This document shows, piece by piece, positions 1 to 12,302 of a DNA stretch of 64,000 bases. This DNA is from Adineta vaga. Taxonomy: Eukaryota; Rotifera. Position 1 is the stretch's first letter; every line of letters starts with the position of its first letter. The notes below the pieces were generated by a model, which saw nothing but the letters and a program-made list of their open reading frames with translations, made no database searches and was not told the DNA's origin. A program made the translations under genes and the position numbers. The DNA is taken from NCBI GenBank assembly GCA_021613535.1, contig CP075497.1, positions 9,672,001 through 9,736,000 of the forward strand, written 5' to 3'.

Positions 1-1041
1 CTATGCACGTGTACTAATAATCGATTATTTGATGAATTTAGTGCTCCATTTAATGTCGGTATTGGCTTTTTTGTTTTGGCATTTTTATTCATTCTCATTA
101 AATGGCCAGAAAATTATGGAAGAAAAAGAATCTTTATAAACACTGCTCATGTTCCAGCAATGAGGCTACTTCGTGCTAGTTAGTCTATCTACTTATATAA
201 TAATCATCCTTCAATCTATTTTTAGATCCTCGAATTATTCTATGTGGTTTAAGTAATGCATTATTTCGTGCATCTTTTTATATTTGGTTAATTGAATGGA
301 CACCTACATTACAAGCAGCAACAAATAAAACATTTGCTGAACCATTACCATTAGGTTTTCTATATTCAATTTATTTAGTAAGTAGTAATATGGATTATGA
401 AATCGATGAGCATTCCTTTCTGACTATTAGCTATGTCGTCTATTGGGTTCGTTTGCTTTCGGTTCACTTATCAAACGATTTCGCGTACAAACATTTATGA
501 TGTATGTTAAAATAGAAAAGAAACACTGTTATGATAGTCATCTTATTAATATTTGTAGAGTTATTTTTCTTCTTGCCGCTATTGGATTGAGTGCACCAAT
601 TCTAACTCCGAATGTAAATGTTTGAAATTGACTTATAAAATTCGTTGGTTTCTTTTTAATTTTTTTAGGATCAATGGATTATTTTATTAGGTTTTCTTCT
701 ATTTCAAATTTGTGAAGGTATCTTTGTACCATCGATTGCTTTGTTAAGAAGCGAATATATTCCAAATGAATGTAAGCAATGAATTCTGTTCAGAAATTTC
801 TCTTCATTCAGTTCTTAGTACGAACTACATTGATGAATTATTTACGTGTACCTCAACTTATTCTCATGCTTATTATTTTACTCGGCGTAAGTATTAATAA
901 CTAACAATAAAATGAATGAAATTTTCTATATGTTTCAATTGAAATTTCTTCTAGCACTTTCCATTATCTGTCGTATTTACATCTTGTGCATATATGTTAC
1001 TAATGGCAATGTTTATCATGATGATATTAAGAAAGTTTTAG
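1..1041 (+). CDS. MFSD5-like major facilitator transporter, C-terminal half (5' end outside window)
   Basis: This is the C-terminal part of a multi-pass transporter of the MFSD5 (molybdate-anion transporter) group. The window opens in an intron. Exons read from 43, and the pieces join as SAPFNVGIGFF, LFRASFYIWLIEWTPTLQAA, LLGSFAFGSLIKRF, QWIILLGFLLFQICEGIF, LLRSEYIPNE and TTLMNYLRVPQLILML, ending at a TAG at 1039-1041. IEWTP, FxPS..LLRSEYIP and MNYLRVPQ match the family pattern as I know it. A second, complete copy with the same exon junctions lies on the other strand at 6767-8868 (there IEWTPALQNA and AMNYLRVPQLLLV). An AATAAA-like signal follows near 1061. Transport substrate is not deducible; family assignment moderately sure. 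Confidence 0.65.
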
Positions 1042-1471
1042 ATTATATGTAGATTGATGAAATAAAAATAAAGAAAGTTGACAATTTAATTGTTATAAAT
1101 TTGATCAATTCAATAAAATGTTGATATATTATACAATCAATGTAGTTTTGAATAGAAGAAAGAAATCGATTATAATATTTCTTCTTTTCTTTTTAATATT
1201 CAGACGAAAGAGCAATGATAAATGATGAGTTATAACATGTACATTGAGTATCTTATTAACAGTTGTTTTTAAAATCATATATTGGAGTAAAAACTTCAAA
1301 ATTCATTATTTGACTTTCTTTTTATTTAAAAACAATGTTTTCAACTATTAACATCTAATATATTTATATTTGGTATAAAAATTATAATATAAAGATTTCC
1401 ATATAAAGAGTTACTTTTGTTCGAAAACAAAAACAGTTATTTAAAATACTATATTATTGTCGGAATATTTT
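1042..1471. other. Short intergenic gap between convergent genes
   Basis: About 430 AT-rich bases separate the stop of the MFSD5-like gene from the stop of the Jmj-RRM gene on the other strand. It must hold both 3' UTRs. I see polyadenylation-like AATAAA strings but no gene. Confidence 0.6.
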
Positions 1472-4400
1472 TTAATAACGATATGGTGAGATAACTAATG
1501 ATTCACCGTGCAATTGATATCGATCAGCATGTTTAATTACATCTGCTGCTTCTTGTTCGGTATTGAAAAGCAGAAAAGCAAATCTATGAAAAGAAAACAT
1601 TTGACATTTAAAATCCAATTGAAATATTCAAACATGAGAACTATCAAATCGATAAGAACAATGTTTTATCTTACCCTGTCAAAACTTTAAATGCATTCGT
1701 TGGTTTTACTGATCCGGCTGAGCGAGAAATGACACGTGCGGGACTATATTTACTTATTTGACAACCAACGAATAAGTACTTTAAATCAAATTCATCAATA
1801 TTAGGGGGTATACGAGTCACAACAACCTTTCTGCAACGGATATCAGCATCTGTAGTGGAGAAAAATGAACGATTATTGGCAAATTCGACTCGGCAGTTAG
1901 GTCCAAGTAATAGTCGATTTATGGGTCGATAAAGATTTCGTTTAGCTTGTGAACATGTACGATGTAAAACAAAAGCATATCTAAAAAGAAATGATGAGAA
2001 AGTCTTCGAATTAATAATATATTTATGACATACCGTAGATCTGTCAGTGAATGACTTCGTTTTATCGTTACTTTTATACAATCAGGAAATTGTTTCATTA
2101 TATTAATCTTGGAAACATCAGGTCTTAATTCCGATACAAAGAGAGTTCTTCTTAAAGTAGACGATCTACTAAACAATTGTCTTGCGCCAACGCCCGTCGA
2201 ATTTTGACTAGAAACTGATGTTGAAGTTGTTCGTACAGAAGCGACTGATTCATCACTCTAAAAAAATATGAAATTTGATTCAAACTTGAAAAATAATTTC
2301 AAAGAACACATAATTATTTCAAGTCTTTCCATCGTTTTCACACAAGATTTGCGAATGAGAAAAAGTTCTACTATCGGATTGATTACCATAGATATGTACA
2401 TTGATTTTTGAAATCAAATATATAAAAGCTATTTTAGTAGTGTTCTCACTTCATAGTACATTGGGAAATATTTTTGATTTAAATGTCGATGTCAACCAAA
2501 TGTTTGTTCTGTTTACAGTAATTTATCCGCTATTACAATAGAATCTAATTACACTATAGTAACGTATCTCTCATCCTCGATATATATTATATATATATAT
2601 ATTAGTATTTTTATGATCTGTTTAGTTAACATGCAAACATAAGAATGATTAAGAAACTGATGCGTGGCACAAGCAAAATTTTTCGAATTGGAGGTGCACT
2701 GAAGAAATATTAGGTGTATTCTAAGATAATAATTCTTGTTAATTTCTGCATTTTTTGCGTCACAATCTCACTATCCTCTTTTGACAAGCTGAAAATTAGC
2801 GATTGTCTATAATAATTGTTACCTACCGTTGTGAAAATGTCGTCATCAAATGGCAATAATTCCATCAATTCTTCATATGAAAGATTTCGATCATTTAGAT
2901 TGTGATCATAAGTAATATCTCCAAATAGACTTGTAAATGGTGTATTATTGCAACAAAATTCTTTTGTACGATCATCTGCATCTAATAAACTTTCGTTCAT
3001 TACTAGATCATCAATGGATATATCAGATAGCGTTGTCATGGATACAGGTGGGAAACTACCTTGACTAAAATATAAATTTAAAAAAAGTAATATAAACATT
3101 ACCAAAAGATGAAAACTGTTAACTGAACTTTCTCACTATCGCCTGTTTTTATCAAATCTTTTAAAAATTTTTATATAATCACTTACTTGATCTAAGAATC
3201 TATTGCTCCTTATCTCTTACCAAAGATTCCGTTCATTAGTATCACTTTATATTCGTACACTAATATTCTCAAGTTCTGTCATACTCTCATTTTGAAGAAG
3301 TTTTGTGTTAAAATAAATTACTTACTCGATTAATTCATAATAAACTTGAGAATTATCAATATTAGATTGATTATCATCGTCTTTCAATGTACCAATGCTC
3401 AAAGTTGGTGTCCGTAATGATAATATAGGTAATTGACTAATTGACTCGAGTTTTTCTTGCAGAACAGGAATTTCTGTATGTGCAGAAAATGTGTTATCAA
3501 CTAAAAAAAAGACAAACAAATAAATGTTTTCTTTTGTACCACTAGAATGATCTATAGAAAACTGTATATCCCATTTGCATGTATGTATATAGTTCATATA
3601 AAGTAATTCAGAACTGGAAAAACTATCAATGACGAAAGACATATCAATTAGCACACCATAAATTAATTATTACTCATTCACGACATATAATAATCATCGT
3701 TTCTATTTAAGTTCATTAAATGCTTCTCTCAGTCATAGGACACAATACTTGTGTCATTCAGTTTAAAATGTACTAAGGAAAAAAATCTTACCATGCATTG
3801 AATCATTTATGAGACTATTGGGTGTTTGCAAAATAATCATATCTAGATCGTTGTCATCTAAAAATATTCATAATAATGTAAAATAAATCGTTATAAATAT
3901 TTAATCAAACCTTTGCATAGGATTAATTTATCATCATTCGTCTTGGTGAGATAATTCTTTATGTATTTTTTGATTAATACAGGACGAAATGTATTCACAT
4001 CAATGATGTTTTCAAAACGTTTATCAGAAATTTCACATAGACATGATTTATTCTGTTTATGGGCATGTCCATCTTGTATCCAACTAGGTAATGCAAATTC
4101 GATGAATTCACTCCAACTAGCATTTTCAGTAAAACTTTGTGCAAGAGTTCCAGCTGCTAAAATAACAAATTCATTTGGTTTTTGAATAATTCGATGATAA
4201 CGAATCTGATGTTTATCTAATAACGATGGATGAATAAAGACTTGTCCATGATCAAAACAATGATTAGGAATAATTTCTTGTAATTCTTTCCGTTCACGTG
4301 TAGGTATAACAAACCAATGATGATTTCCACCTTCATGATGATAATCAATCGTAAAAAGATTTTGTCGAGCTGAACGTAATGGAAATATAGCATTTGATCC

Positions 4401-4892
4401 ATAAGCTCTCTTTACACAGGGTTTACATTCTTGTATAACTTTTCTTTTTCCAATTCTGAGAAGTGATTGAGAAGGTATAACATGAATGTCAAACAATTTT
4501 CGAGATGCTTTACAATAAAAGAAACTTTTATTTGGTATTAATAAACTATTCAATGGTTGTGGATTGTTTCTCATTGTTGATAATGATGACCAAAAAGTAG
4601 TTTCATCTGATACAATTGAATTTTCAATCGAAGTTCTATCATGACGATCAAAACAATTGACTGTGTAGAAAAGATCGTTTCGACCTTTCATTAAACATCG
4701 ATTATTCTTGGTAGATATGGTTTGATCTTTTGATCGTTTCTTTAAAGCTAAACAACAACTATTATCCAATTGAATTTTCAATGCACCATATTCGTTTAAT
4801 ATGTGTTCACGTTGGTAAATAAACTTCATAAGATTTTCAAGGTCATCTTTGTTTACTTTAAATGTTGGCACATCCATTGAAATTGATGACAT
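1472..4892 (-). CDS. JmjN-JmjC (degenerate) protein fused to two RRM domains
   Basis: Seven exons on the minus strand (4892-3911, 3857-3792, 3500-3326, 3064-2827, 2257-2034, 1980-1675, 1583-1472) join with consistent phases to 2103 nt, 700 residues. Residues 8-42 resemble JmjN (VPTFKVNKDDLENLMKFI). Residues 179-275 resemble the KDM4-type JmjC core (LFTIDYHHEGGNHHWFVIP, then EFVILAAGTLAQSF). Aligned by eye to KDM4A, the Fe(II) ligands His188, Glu190 and His276 fall on Arg173, Ala175 and Leu250, so demethylase activity is unlikely. An acidic linker (about 330-487) leads to two RRMs at about 518-600 (RNP2 TLFVSEL, RNP1 RYAFVLHR) and 605-695 (KVVVTRI, GFAFLLFN). The RRM part has no in-frame ATG of its own and a stop sits just upstream of exon 5, so it depends on upstream exons. 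The 569-nt intron 4 is the only weak join. Likely a nuclear RNA- or chromatin-linked reader; function inferred. Confidence 0.72.
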
Positions 4893-6766
4893 ACTTATTC
4901 AAACTATCTGAAAGAAAAAAAAGTAACAAATTTTAATTTAAAATCTTTATTAATAGCAGTTATATATGTATATATATATACTTATGTCAAGTTGCAATTG
5001 AATCATTGTACTACTGATTTCAAAAAGGTACTTACCTACCTACGCATACTTGTGTAGGAAGGAATATACAACACAAAATATGCATATAGGGAGTATTAAA
5101 ATCAATAAATATGTAGTTTTATGAAAAAACATATTTATCTAAATTAAGTATGATATTGCTGTTCGATCGTTTTTAATTCATTTCTTAGTATCGAACAATA
5201 ATTATCTGAAATAAAATGACCTTCTGATTATATGTGATGTCAAGCGAATCTTAAAGAGAAGAAAGTATTGTTCTTAATACTATATTTTACCCAAAATACT
5301 GAAAGTTAAGCGTAAAAAGAAAATCGTTTCTCATACAGTATAATTACCCTTGATTAAGTTCGATACCTTACTGATTGAAAAGAGCGAAGTTAACATTAGT
5401 AATAGAATTCAATTTTTTAATAATTATATTGCTTATCTCATATGTTGTTTACTTCAATCTAATCTCGTGAGTGCAACGTCTTATAAGTATATTCATATTA
5501 ACGATGCATTTCTCAAAGTAAGGATCACATTCAATGATAAAGTAGTGATTGTAACGTCTAAAAAATGTGTTGTTTACATGAGCTAACGGTGGGACGAAAC
5601 ATTTTCTGTCTTTCACGCTTGAATACGCTTCTTACCGTATTTCTCCTTAGAGAGTAATGTTTATTTCGTATACCAATCACCATTTGCTCCATTTTCTTTT
5701 ACTTAGTATAAGTTTGCATCCACATTCTTATATTTTTTGTTTACAACATTTCTCTAATTTCAGAGTATGTTTAAGATAAATCTTATTGTAAGATGTATTA
5801 ACGTTCAAATGAAAATAGTAATACATATCTTATGGGAAAATGTAAGGATACATAAAAACTAATCCATTTTCGAAGTCAACATGAAATATTTTCTGTTGAG
5901 ATTGTAGATCATACATAAGAAATTGATTTATCTCAAGGATTTTTTTATAAAGTATCCGTTTTTATCTATCAAAAAGAACAATATTGTTGTAGGCTCGCGA
6001 CGGCCGTTTGGTGATACATTTTCCCTTGACAAATTGATAAAAGTACACAATTCGAAATGTTGTAAATCATCTGTAGAAACTCAAAACAAACTAGAAAAGA
6101 AATAGCTATTCTTTCCGTATGTCATTACCGATTATGCTCACTATATATTATGTGAACAAAATTACATTCTCCAATAACCTTGTACAGCTGTCAGTCATTA
6201 TTTACTGCACCCTAATGTCAATATATTTCGTCGTGTCAAATCAAATATGTAAAAAAATATCGCTGAAAGAAAAAGATTTTCCAAACTACAACAAAGAATA
6301 ATATGACAGAAAGTATTTAATTGCGAGCAACATATTTTCTATATTTATATTCATGGGATTTTGAGAATATTCAAGAAATTTATCAAACAAAAATCATCAA
6401 ATTATACTCTGTATTCAAGTCTTTCTCTTTCTTCGTTATTGCTCTACCTGTGATTTAACATGTTACAATATGAATGATACGCCGACTCGCTCCGAAACCT
6501 AATTCGTACATATTTACATTTTTCTCTTTGGACCACAGTGCAGAATACAAAATATACGCACCTGTATTTTATCATTGTGATTGCTTTTAGCAACAAAATA
6601 AATCTTTTGTAACCTAAGTAGTGGACCGAATCAATCAATCATTTCTGAGATGAAACTGAATTTATACAAAACGAATGTGAAATATTTTCATTCTTTATTT
6701 AAATTTAATTAATATAACAACACGATCTATTTTTATTCTAAACTTGAAATAATTTTTAGTTTATAT
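4893..6766. other. Intergenic, no gene recognised
   Basis: AT-rich sequence upstream of the Jmj-RRM gene and downstream of the second MFSD5-like gene. A short TA/TATG microsatellite lies near 4963-4982. The small open frames here (for example 5350-5586, 5923-6105) have no family resemblance and no splice context. Confidence 0.5.
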
Positions 6767-8868
6767 TCAAGCCATACTTTCATCACTCATTTCAACAGAA
6801 GTATCCAGTTGTATCTCAATATGTTCACAATCGACTTGAGCTACTGATAGATAATCTACGATATCTTGATCATCAATAACTAATACCTTTTCAACAGGTG
6901 TTTTCAAACTAAACAGAAGTAAGTTTCAGATATAATGAAAGACATTTTACGTTTGAAATTATTCTTACCAACATAAAATAATCATACATAACATTGCTGA
7001 TAATGACATGAAAACCCAAAGAAAGAACACGATAGTTAATGAAAAATGCTAAAACGATAAAAAGTAATTCACAATGGAAAATGCATAGTCTAAGAATGTT
7101 TGTTTATTTAAACTTACAGAAAGTAAAATTCCTAGGACGAGAAGAAGTTGTGGCACACGTAGATAATTCATTGCTGTTGCTCGAACTAAGTAAAAAGAAC
7201 AATGAATTAAAATAATAAAGGAAGTTTTTTTTAGTATATTTTACTTTCATCAGGAATGTATTCACTTCTCAGAAAACCTGATGCTGGTCGATAAACACCA
7301 AAGCAAAATTCATACAAACAAAAACCAATCATAATAGGCCATTGTTCCTTGAATAGTTATAAATAATATCAATTTGAATCAAGTCAACTGAACACTTACA
7401 TTTGGAAGAAAGATTGGCACACTTAGTCCTATGCCCGCAAGACAAAAGATGATTCTATCAAATGATTCGAATGCGAAGAAAAAAACATTTCTCGATTATT
7501 TAAAGAAATCTTACATCATAAAAGATTCTGTTCGAAATCGTTCAGCTAATAGACCGAAAGCAATTGTACCAAGAAAACGAGATAACTATATAAAAAGACA
7601 ATATTTCGATTCGAACGAGATCAAACTAATTCTTACTAATTGTCCAGCGAAACAAAAGCCTAAAGGTATTGGATTGTAGATGAGCATACTTTTGGCATTT
7701 TGTAATGCTGGTGTCCATTCAATTCCATAGATATAACTAGTTGCTTCGAAAAAAGACGTACAAAATCCAAGTAAGATAATACGATAATCTAACATAAACA
7801 AAAGAATTATTTATTGTAATTCTGAAAAGACTTTACTTAACCACTTCGAAGTGTATGAAAACCTGAAGTTAACGAAGCAACAGATGACATTTGTTTATTT
7901 CCGTGATTTTCTGGCCATGTACATGCTATGAAAATCATCATAACAATTAGACATCCAATAGCTACATTGAATGGTGCACTAAAACAAGACAAAATAATTA
8001 TTTATCTAAATGATATTCTACACTTACATATAACCGAACGATTGCACCAAAAATTGAGAGGCAAAAGCTACTCCAATTGATGCAAAAATCTTGATTAGAG
8101 CTTTATAAAGAGACAAAATAAGCATAATGCTTCCATTCTTTTTTTAATTAGTAGTACTTACATGTATTGCGTAGTATATGTTTAAGTAATAGTGGATCTA
8201 GAGAGAGCTAATAATTTGAGATAGTATTTCAAATAATTATCAAATTTACAAACATACTTTTCGATATTCAGTGATAAGCCATGCTTCAAAAACTGTTTGA
8301 TCAAGTGCACTAGCTATACCCCATGGTATAGTTGCAATAGCAAGAATATGTTTTGAAGGAAAATGCTATAGAATTCATTATTATAACAATAAAATTAAAC
8401 TGATATTGTTTATACATACAAATGAAAGACAATACAGAATATAGAAGATTCCAAAGAGAATACATGCTAATCGACGTCCACTAAAATGAGAAATATCTTA
8501 CGTTTTAATCCAAATTTCAAACACGAAAACTAAACGTACATTTTATCAGCGAGAGAAGCAATAAAAGTTCCAATAAATAATGCTGATCCATAGTAAATAA
8601 CATAGAATAATTCAATTGTCGATCGACTAATTCCATAACTTTGATAGATTGCATATCGATACGCACCTGGTAAATGATTTGCAGCTATTTACAGAACAAT
8701 TATATAGCTGAGTAGATTGAATGGATCAAATTGTTCTATATATTTACCTCCCATAAGAAAGTTTCCAGCTAAGTAGGTCCATTGTAGTCGTTTGAAAGTA
8801 GATGGAGGTGAAGAATCTTTCTCACATATGGGTTTGTCACTATTTATCGTACATTGAGTTTCCGCCAT
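6767..8868 (-). CDS. MFSD5-like major facilitator transporter, complete
   Basis: Multi-exon minus-strand gene from ATG at 8868 to TGA at 6767-6769. The N-terminus MAETQCTINSDKPICEKD leads into a membrane region (LQWTYLAGNFLMGG, YQSYGISRSTIELFYVI, GSALFIGTFIASLADK, GRRLACILFGIFYILYC). Next come the pseudo-repeat motifs IPWGIASALDQTVFEAW and TEYRKSS, then the C-terminal half with IEWTPALQNAK and AMNYLRVPQ. These fit the MFSD5 / molybdate-anion transporter group: about 12 TM helices, with an ADKxGRR motif after TM2 and FEAW in TM4. The cytoplasmic tail is acidic (VEKVLVIDDQDIVDYLSVAQ). Exon borders match those of the copy at 1-1041, so the two are paralogues in inverted orientation. Substrate unknown. 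Confidence 0.68.
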
Positions 8869-9553
8869 CACCACGTTTTGTCTAAATACATTTACAACTA
8901 TTACGCTGACATACCATTATATATTCTTTTTCTTTTTTTCGTTCTGCCTGTATAAGTGACCTTTCAACTCTGTAGTATGTTCTCAATAAGACTGTATTAA
9001 TTTCGATTATCTCAGACATTTATTCATATAAGATCTTATCAGTTAGTCAAAGCTTACAAGATTCTATGAGGCCTAATTTTATACGTATATGTTCGAAGAC
9101 GAATAAATTTATGTTTTCAATCATCGTTCTTTTTTTTTGAAACTTATCAATATGACATCATCTTTCTCTTTGATAAAAAAAACAAACTACGAACACATTT
9201 CAAGCTATTTTACAATAATCTTATTGATTACGTAACTTTCATTAGTATAACGCCTATCTTTCCTAGTGTTTCAACATATGTGAGTACTATCATCAGTTAA
9301 ATAAATAAAAAAAGAATCTTACTTCAGCTATCAATATTGAGAATTACAGTAAGTAACCAACAAATTTTGTCAAAATTTATGTTCAAGATTCGAAATGATG
9401 AGGCTAGTGCTTCACGTTTTGTTCGAAATAGTCTGTATTCTTCTTGACGAAAAGATAAATCTAGAATAGTATATATATCTATGTAAATCAACTTTTTTAA
9501 AAAGATACTGTATCATTATAATAACAAAAATATTAACAATTTAATATGATTTT
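8869..9553. other. Intergenic between the transporter and TPS genes
   Basis: About 680 AT-rich bases holding the upstream region of the MFSD5-like gene and the 3' flank of the TPS gene. No coding or structural feature recognised. Confidence 0.5.
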
Positions 9554-10919
9554 TCAAGTAAAGTTCATTTCTTTTAGTAATGTTTTAGCCCAATGTTCAG
9601 AAGTATTATTAATTATTGTATTGAACAGATTTTTCTGTATTGTTCTTCGTTCGACTTCGGACATTTCAAATGCTTTCTTGATTAGATGAGCTAATTCATC
9701 ACAATTAACTGGATTGAATTGCATTGGTGTCCTGAATATCGAAGAACATCCTGCAAATTTACTAAGAAGTAAAACACCACTATGATCTTTTTGTGCTGCA
9801 ATATATTCAAATGCTACTAGATTCAATCCATCAGCCAATAAAGATACAATGCATATATCAGCTGAACGATAAAGTGCGACTAGATAATGAAAGTCAACAG
9901 ATTCATGTCGATATTCGATTACTCGACCATGTTTTTCATTTAAGGAAGTACATAAAGATGCAACTCGTGATTCATAGTCTTTATATATAGAAATATTCTC
10001 ACGACTTGGTACAGCAATTTGTTCGAATATCACATTGTTGTCGCTGTTTTCAAGAAAGATATCATATACTTTGAACTTCAAATCAAGTCCTTTGATACAA
10101 TCAATTCGATCGAAACCAATAATCAATTTTTACCATTGTATTTTTCAGCAATTCGGTTCATTTCATACTTGGTTCTATCAGTTTCTAATGAATTATAGAT
10201 TGTCTTTGGTTGAATACTAAAGATTGAGTTTCGAATTTGAACCATTCGTCCTTTATGATGAATTATATCTAACGGTTTGATATTTAATAATTCATAACAA
10301 GTATTAAGAAAGTTTTTCTTGTCTTTTAATGTATGAAATTCAACCAATCAGCTTGCAAAAGAGAATCACATATTTGTTCCCAGTGTGGAACCATTCGAAA
10401 TGTTTCGTGATATGGCCAACACATATGTAAGAAAAATGCAGTTTTTATTGATTTTCTACATTTCATTCGAATAAGTTTTGGTAGAAGCATTAGATGATAA
10501 TCATGTATCCAAATAGTATCACCATCTTCAATAGTTTCTAAGATTTTATTTGCAAATAATTCATTTGCTTTAACATATGCTTCAAAATATGTTTCACGAT
10601 ATTCACTTTCAGAAATAAATTCATGTAATATTGGCCATATCGTTCCATTACAATACTTTTCATAATAAAGATTTGCAAGTTCTGCTGTCAGATAAGCTGG
10701 TAGACACTCAAAATTTTCGTTTGATTCTTCTTCTACTTGTTTTTCTGCCGATTTATCAACTTCTAATCTTGGCCAACCGATCCATAGAAATTGTACTGTT
10801 TCGCGAACACTTTCCAAACAGCTTTTAAGACCACCACTACTGGGTTTAAATGCATACAAATGATTACTTTTTGCAATGGTGACTGGAAGACGATTTGATA
10901 CATTGATTATTTTACCCAT
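9554..10919 (-). pseudogene. Trehalose-6-phosphate synthase (GT20), intronless, two frameshifts
   Basis: GT20 glycosyltransferases join UDP-glucose to glucose-6-phosphate to make trehalose-6-phosphate. The reading runs on the minus strand from ATG 10919 (MGKIINVSNRLPVTI) through SSGGL, FLWIGWPRLE, TIWIHDYHLMLLPKLIR, FFLHMCWPYHETFR, then VEFHTLKDKKNFL, IIGFDRIDCIKGLDLKF, QIAVPSREN, LVALYRSADICIVSLLADG and LLLSKFAGC to the stop at 9554. About 453 residues, the size of a stand-alone TPS without a phosphatase domain. The frame breaks twice, at 10344-10349 (one base short beside ATTGG) and at 10127-10131 (one base short in an A-run read on the minus strand). Both lie next to homopolymers, so assembly error is as possible as true decay. 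There are no introns, unlike its neighbours. Bdelloid TPS genes have been reported as horizontally acquired, which fits. Confidence 0.8.
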
Positions 10920-12302
10920 ATGATAATTTATTTACTTATTGAATAACTGTAGATTGCATACGTTGATGTATTCATATTAAAAAAATATACATTGTGCAAA
11001 AGTTTATATATCTAATAGTGACACTGTAATTAAGGCGTGCATTGATCCGTTATCTTATGACTTCATATTAATCAGATACATTATGACTTTCGTGTTGCTC
11101 TGATATGTAATACAACGGGAAGAAAGGATGGAAAATTAAATTGAAGTATTTGATTTTCAAGAGTAGATACTTCGAAATTATTAATGAACATTTTGAGAAA
11201 ACATTTACAAACGAAATGATGAAAATATATAGATATATATTTGTTTTCTCTGACGTAAAGTAGACTGAACAAATGAATCAATATATGCCAATCACTTCGT
11301 CTGAAAAAACCTCTTTGGTAGTACCATTTACTGTTAGTTGAAGAGTATCTTTCCCTAAAAATCAGATAATTAAAGTCAGTTTCTCAGATATCATGTGAAA
11401 ACATCCTTTTTCTATCAGGTCAACACAAAATACGAAATTGTAATCTACTTTTGTGTAATAACAAAATCAAAACAATTGTTTCACGTATCTAATCTACATA
11501 TCATTTGATTTAACAACACATTACAAAATTCTTCTGATAGGATTCAATTCATCGTCATCATTTTTATTGAAATTCGAAGTGACTGTACAAAACAGAACTG
11601 ATTATGTTCTGTAATTGTCAACGAGACTCTAAGAGGTCAAAATCAAATAAATTAATGAATCAGAATGAAAATGAAGTAGATTAAATGTCAATATAAACTA
11701 ACATGCATCGATTCATATACGATACAAACAACCTTCATTGCAATTTCAGGATCAAATATTTCGATAATAATATTAACAAAGATACTTCAATTCTACCATT
11801 CAGTGGAACTTTTTTTGTCCTATTTTTTCAACAATTTATGTTCATTATATTTAGACTCTTCTCATATTATGTTTTAACGATTAAATACGAAATAAGGTTC
11901 ATCAATATATAAAATACAATATGTATCTTTCTGTTTCAATAATTGTAAAATCAACTACATTCTAATTCTAACGAATACATAAGTTGTAATTATACAATAG
12001 TTATATCTACTATCAAAAAGTGCGGACAATGGATATTAGCGCCCTCTTTAAACAACAATTTTGTCCTATTCACGTATTCGATTCTTTCCAAAAAGGTTTT
12101 TTTTATCGCCGAGGCGAGACACAGGCACGAAAGGCATCACTAGAGTCGAATGTACCTACAACAACCAATCTAAAAATTATCTTTCATGGGTTTATTTTTC
12201 AATATATTTACGATACTAAATAATATATTTTGATTTAAAGGTCATCATCACACCTAATTATTTTGCATATTTTTTCAGAACTTTGCTCCAATATAAATAA
12301 AC
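10920..12302. other. Intergenic, divergent promoters expected
   Basis: Nearly 1.4 kb between the diverging TPS (-) and aspartate aminotransferase (+) starts. It should hold both promoters. The small open frames at 11081-11281, 11703-11912 and 12020-12223 look non-coding. No motif stands out. Confidence 0.45.

Noticed and set aside
7431-7679. Plus-strand frame of 82 codons
   Set aside because: It lies antisense to exons of the MFSD5-like gene at 6767-8868, whose translation is clearly the real one.
9793-10828. Plus-strand frames over the TPS gene
   Set aside because: They mirror the GT20 coding strand and show no family features.
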